A DNA stretch of 60,000 nt from assembly GCF_001949145.1 (NCBI RefSeq), contig NW_019091430.1, positions 1,129,907 through 1,189,906 of the forward strand. The letters are read 5' to 3'. Below are positions 57,751 to 60,000 of this stretch, one piece after another; the stretch's first letter is position 1, and each line of letters begins with the position of its first letter. The DNA comes from Acanthaster planci. Taxonomy: Eukaryota; Echinodermata; Asteroidea; Valvatida; Acanthasteridae. A program made the translations under genes and the position numbers. The notes beneath the pieces are model-generated. The model searched no databases. It worked only from the letters and a program-made list of their open reading frames with translations, and was not told the origin of the DNA.

Positions 57751-58946
57751 AGACGTACAGTTATTGGCGCAAATAGCCTGAGATGCTGAAACTGCTCATC
57801 ACAGTTGGGTATTTATTAATTAAATTTGGACTCTTTAAAAAATGTGTGAAACCCAAGACACAGTCTTATCTGTTTCTTACCACAGCTTCAATCATTTATT
57901 GGAACTTATTTGCCTGATACTGAATTTTTTTGGGCAAGCTGGCATCAGAAATACGGGCTAATTGGCCCCAAACAGATAACCTATCAACCACACAGTCAGT
58001 GGACGCCCAGGTCCCATGTACCTCAATTTCCATTTCGCACCCAGGCCAATAATTAAACTCAGTGGGCACCCAGGCCCAGGAGCAATCATTCTGGGGTACA
58101 ACCATGGTTTGCTATGAAACATACAGCACACCCGACCCCCATGGGTACCTAAGAGGGAGTTGCTGACCCCTGACAGTGTCATTACAGGTCTATACGAGCA
58201 ACAATATCCACCATAACCATAACACTAATGATACATGTCAACTCGTCTATGTTGTCTCTGAATCCTGTTAGAAAACGTCACTTCCTAATTATTGAACCCT
58301 GTAAGACAAGGCAGGAGCTGGGGTGGTGGTGGACAAATTGAACCAGCTTGCAAAATTTCCTTGGACAGAATGACCGGTCCCACGCAACGTGAATTCCCTC
58401 CTAAACTGGCATTAAATACAATTAGTGCCTTGACCCTTTGCCCTAGTGGCCAAAACACTTGGCTGTGATTGGCGTACACTCTTGACTGTGATTGGTTAAA
58501 AGTCTTAACTGTGATTGGTGGAATCTATGAATAATTAGTGCTAGAATCCTCCACAGAATCCAACTCGTAACTTTTAAAGAGTTAAAACAACAATGTAGAA
58601 GGGTACATTGAGTGTAAACAATGCGAACATTTGAACAATGATGACATCTGTTTGAACACTGAATATAACTGTCCGGGACAGTTTAAATTGTAAAATAAAC
58701 TACTTTAAATCCCAAGAAGCATGTTAACTCATGTTTGGCCAAGTATGTCCAAAAAATATACATTGTGACAGTATCTCTCACTGTTGTTTTTAAACAGTAT
58801 TATGTAAAGGGCTCCAACTTCACTTTGTATCCACTCGATATTTGTTTCAGCTTAGAGAGCATTTGATTTCCTAAACTCAGTTTCTCTCTCTAACATTGTC
58901 ACGCTCACATATCACAAGGTATTTATTTTTCAATCACCTTTTTTAG

Positions 58947-59089
58947 TGCGGAGGGTAATCGTCTGGTGATCCAGTTTCATTTCAACGCTTGGCTGTACTT
59001 GGAGCCCCCGAGTACCTGTCTACGTTGTTCAATTTCATGCGCGTGGTAAACACAGAGCCGACCGAGGGACGTACCATTGCATGTTACAG
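58947..59089 (+). pseudogene. Decayed PTP-domain exon, paralogue of the exon at 49430-49581
   Basis: Aligns with RPTP exon 28: CAGTTTCATTTC, TGGAGCCCCCGAGTACC and TTCATGCGCGTGGTAAACAC are nearly the same, and the exon keeps an acceptor (TTTTAG ending 58946) and the donor (ACAG|GTAGGA at 59090). Two one-base deletions within the WPD-loop region break the frame, and the codons for His-Cys of the active site read Cys-Tyr. It cannot encode a working phosphatase. No neighbouring exon of the copy is visible up to the window end. Confidence 0.8.
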
Positions 59090-60000
59090 GTAGGAATGTG
59101 CCTGAATTACATACTTATTTATTTCATTTTATCAGGGTTGCCATGATAACCGAACTTTAAGGAACTGTTCTCCTTTGGAGTCCAAGATGATGTGTTATAA
59201 GTGCATAACATGGCCATTTTCTATCCCGTAAATCAATTTCCTTTACAGCTAACAGCTTAAAATAGCCACGGTGTAGTGTTTCACTTCTCCTGAAGGAAGG
59301 GGTTGCCTTTTTTATTCATTGAGGTGCCATGTACTTATTTGATTTTATAAGTGAACTTTATGCCCACAAGCACTTGGACCTATAAAGGTTTTTCACGTGA
59401 CGTAACATGACGGACAATTTCAGGAAGCGTACCATGTCTGTGGAGCTGAGGTGCGTGCGTTTTCGAATCTGTGTATTTCTGTCTGCGATTTCGTATACGC
59501 AGAACCGTTAATCTTCATTAAATGGCGATCAAGGCAAGAATGTTGAGAAACATCGAAGGCATGTGCGTTTCCAAACTGTTCTCGCGGGTTATCCAGTATC
59601 ACTCGCATTCCTGAACGTGAAATGCTTCCAGGCGATTTGAGGGTTCAGAATGAAATCGCAGAGAAAAGTCTGGCTCAATGAATTTAACGTTTTAAAATTC
59701 TTTAAAAATTCTTTAAATTTAAAATGAATACAGTACGTCGGGGAATCTGACTGAAATTGGGTCCCCCGTGGATAATGTCGAACGCTGACCATCAATAATG
59801 AAAATTAATTAATTTATAAATTAATTATAAAAGGCAATTTTTAATTTTTCATTCATATTAGAGTAACATTTAGAGCGCAATATTGGATAATTTTCCTTGC
59901 TTGTCTGTTTCGTTTTGCTATCTACCCTACTTGAGGCAGTTTGTGTTCACGACTTTGGGGTTTCCCATGCGTGTGCCAAGACAAAATAGCTGTTGAACAG
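59090..60000. other. Intergenic, no gene seen
   Basis: AT-rich sequence. I looked for the P-loop exon that would follow the pseudo-exon at 58947 and found none. Confidence 0.5.

Larger units (their letters stand above)
55597..58946. other. Phosphatase 3' flank and intergenic region
   Basis: No exon recognised. It holds a short ACCG run (55617-55640), a degenerate GAATG-type minisatellite at 56395-56515, a candidate poly(A) signal at 57226-57231, a tRNA-derived SINE at 57525-57750 and three CTGTGATTGG repeats at 58463-58518. Confidence 0.6.

Overview
The window is intron-rich animal DNA: short coding exons bounded by GT-AG introns, tRNA-derived and foldback repeats, minisatellites, and two assembly gaps. 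The gene content and repeat style (dense TACATGTA palindromes, an RBPJ/Su(H) orthologue, a lectin-bearing receptor phosphatase with Tie-like EGF modules) suggest a marine invertebrate deuterostome, most likely an echinoderm. The species is a guess. Both recognised genes are on the + strand.

Layout. 1-7062: repeat-rich DNA, including a TTAA-flanked MITE at 112-439 and many ACATGTAC palindromes, with no exon I can prove. 7063-16470: nine exons of Suppressor of Hairless/RBPJ (CSL), the Notch-pathway DNA-binding factor; its 5' start exon is not located. 16471-23821: probable RBPJ 3'UTR and intergenic DNA, with a 572-base gap at 20006-20577 and an unexplained antisense ORF pair near 23076-23500. 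23822-55596: a gene of at least 36 exons for a large receptor-type tyrosine phosphatase. 55597-60000: its 3' flank, a tRNA-derived SINE, and a decayed copy of one phosphatase exon (58947-59089).

The headline is the second gene. Reading the splice frames exon by exon gives a start/signal exon, three fucolectin (F5/8-type lectin) domains, two Ig-like modules, Tie1/Tie2-type EGF modules, two FN3 domains, one transmembrane helix, a juxtamembrane region, an apparently active PTP domain (WPD, HC|SAGIGRTG, QT.EQY) and a second, probably inactive PTP domain partly lost in a 243-base gap (54911-55153). The ectodomain order matches the Tie angiopoietin-receptor kinases, but the cytoplasmic half is a phosphatase. 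Nearly every ectodomain exon is symmetrical phase 1-1, the classic pattern of exon shuffling. A pseudo-exon of the same family downstream suggests a local family of such phosphatases.

The two genes have no obvious functional link beyond adjacency: RBPJ acts in the nucleus as the Notch transcriptional switch, and the phosphatase would act at the plasma membrane. The introns hold several palindromic mobile elements; one MITE family occurs in both genes.
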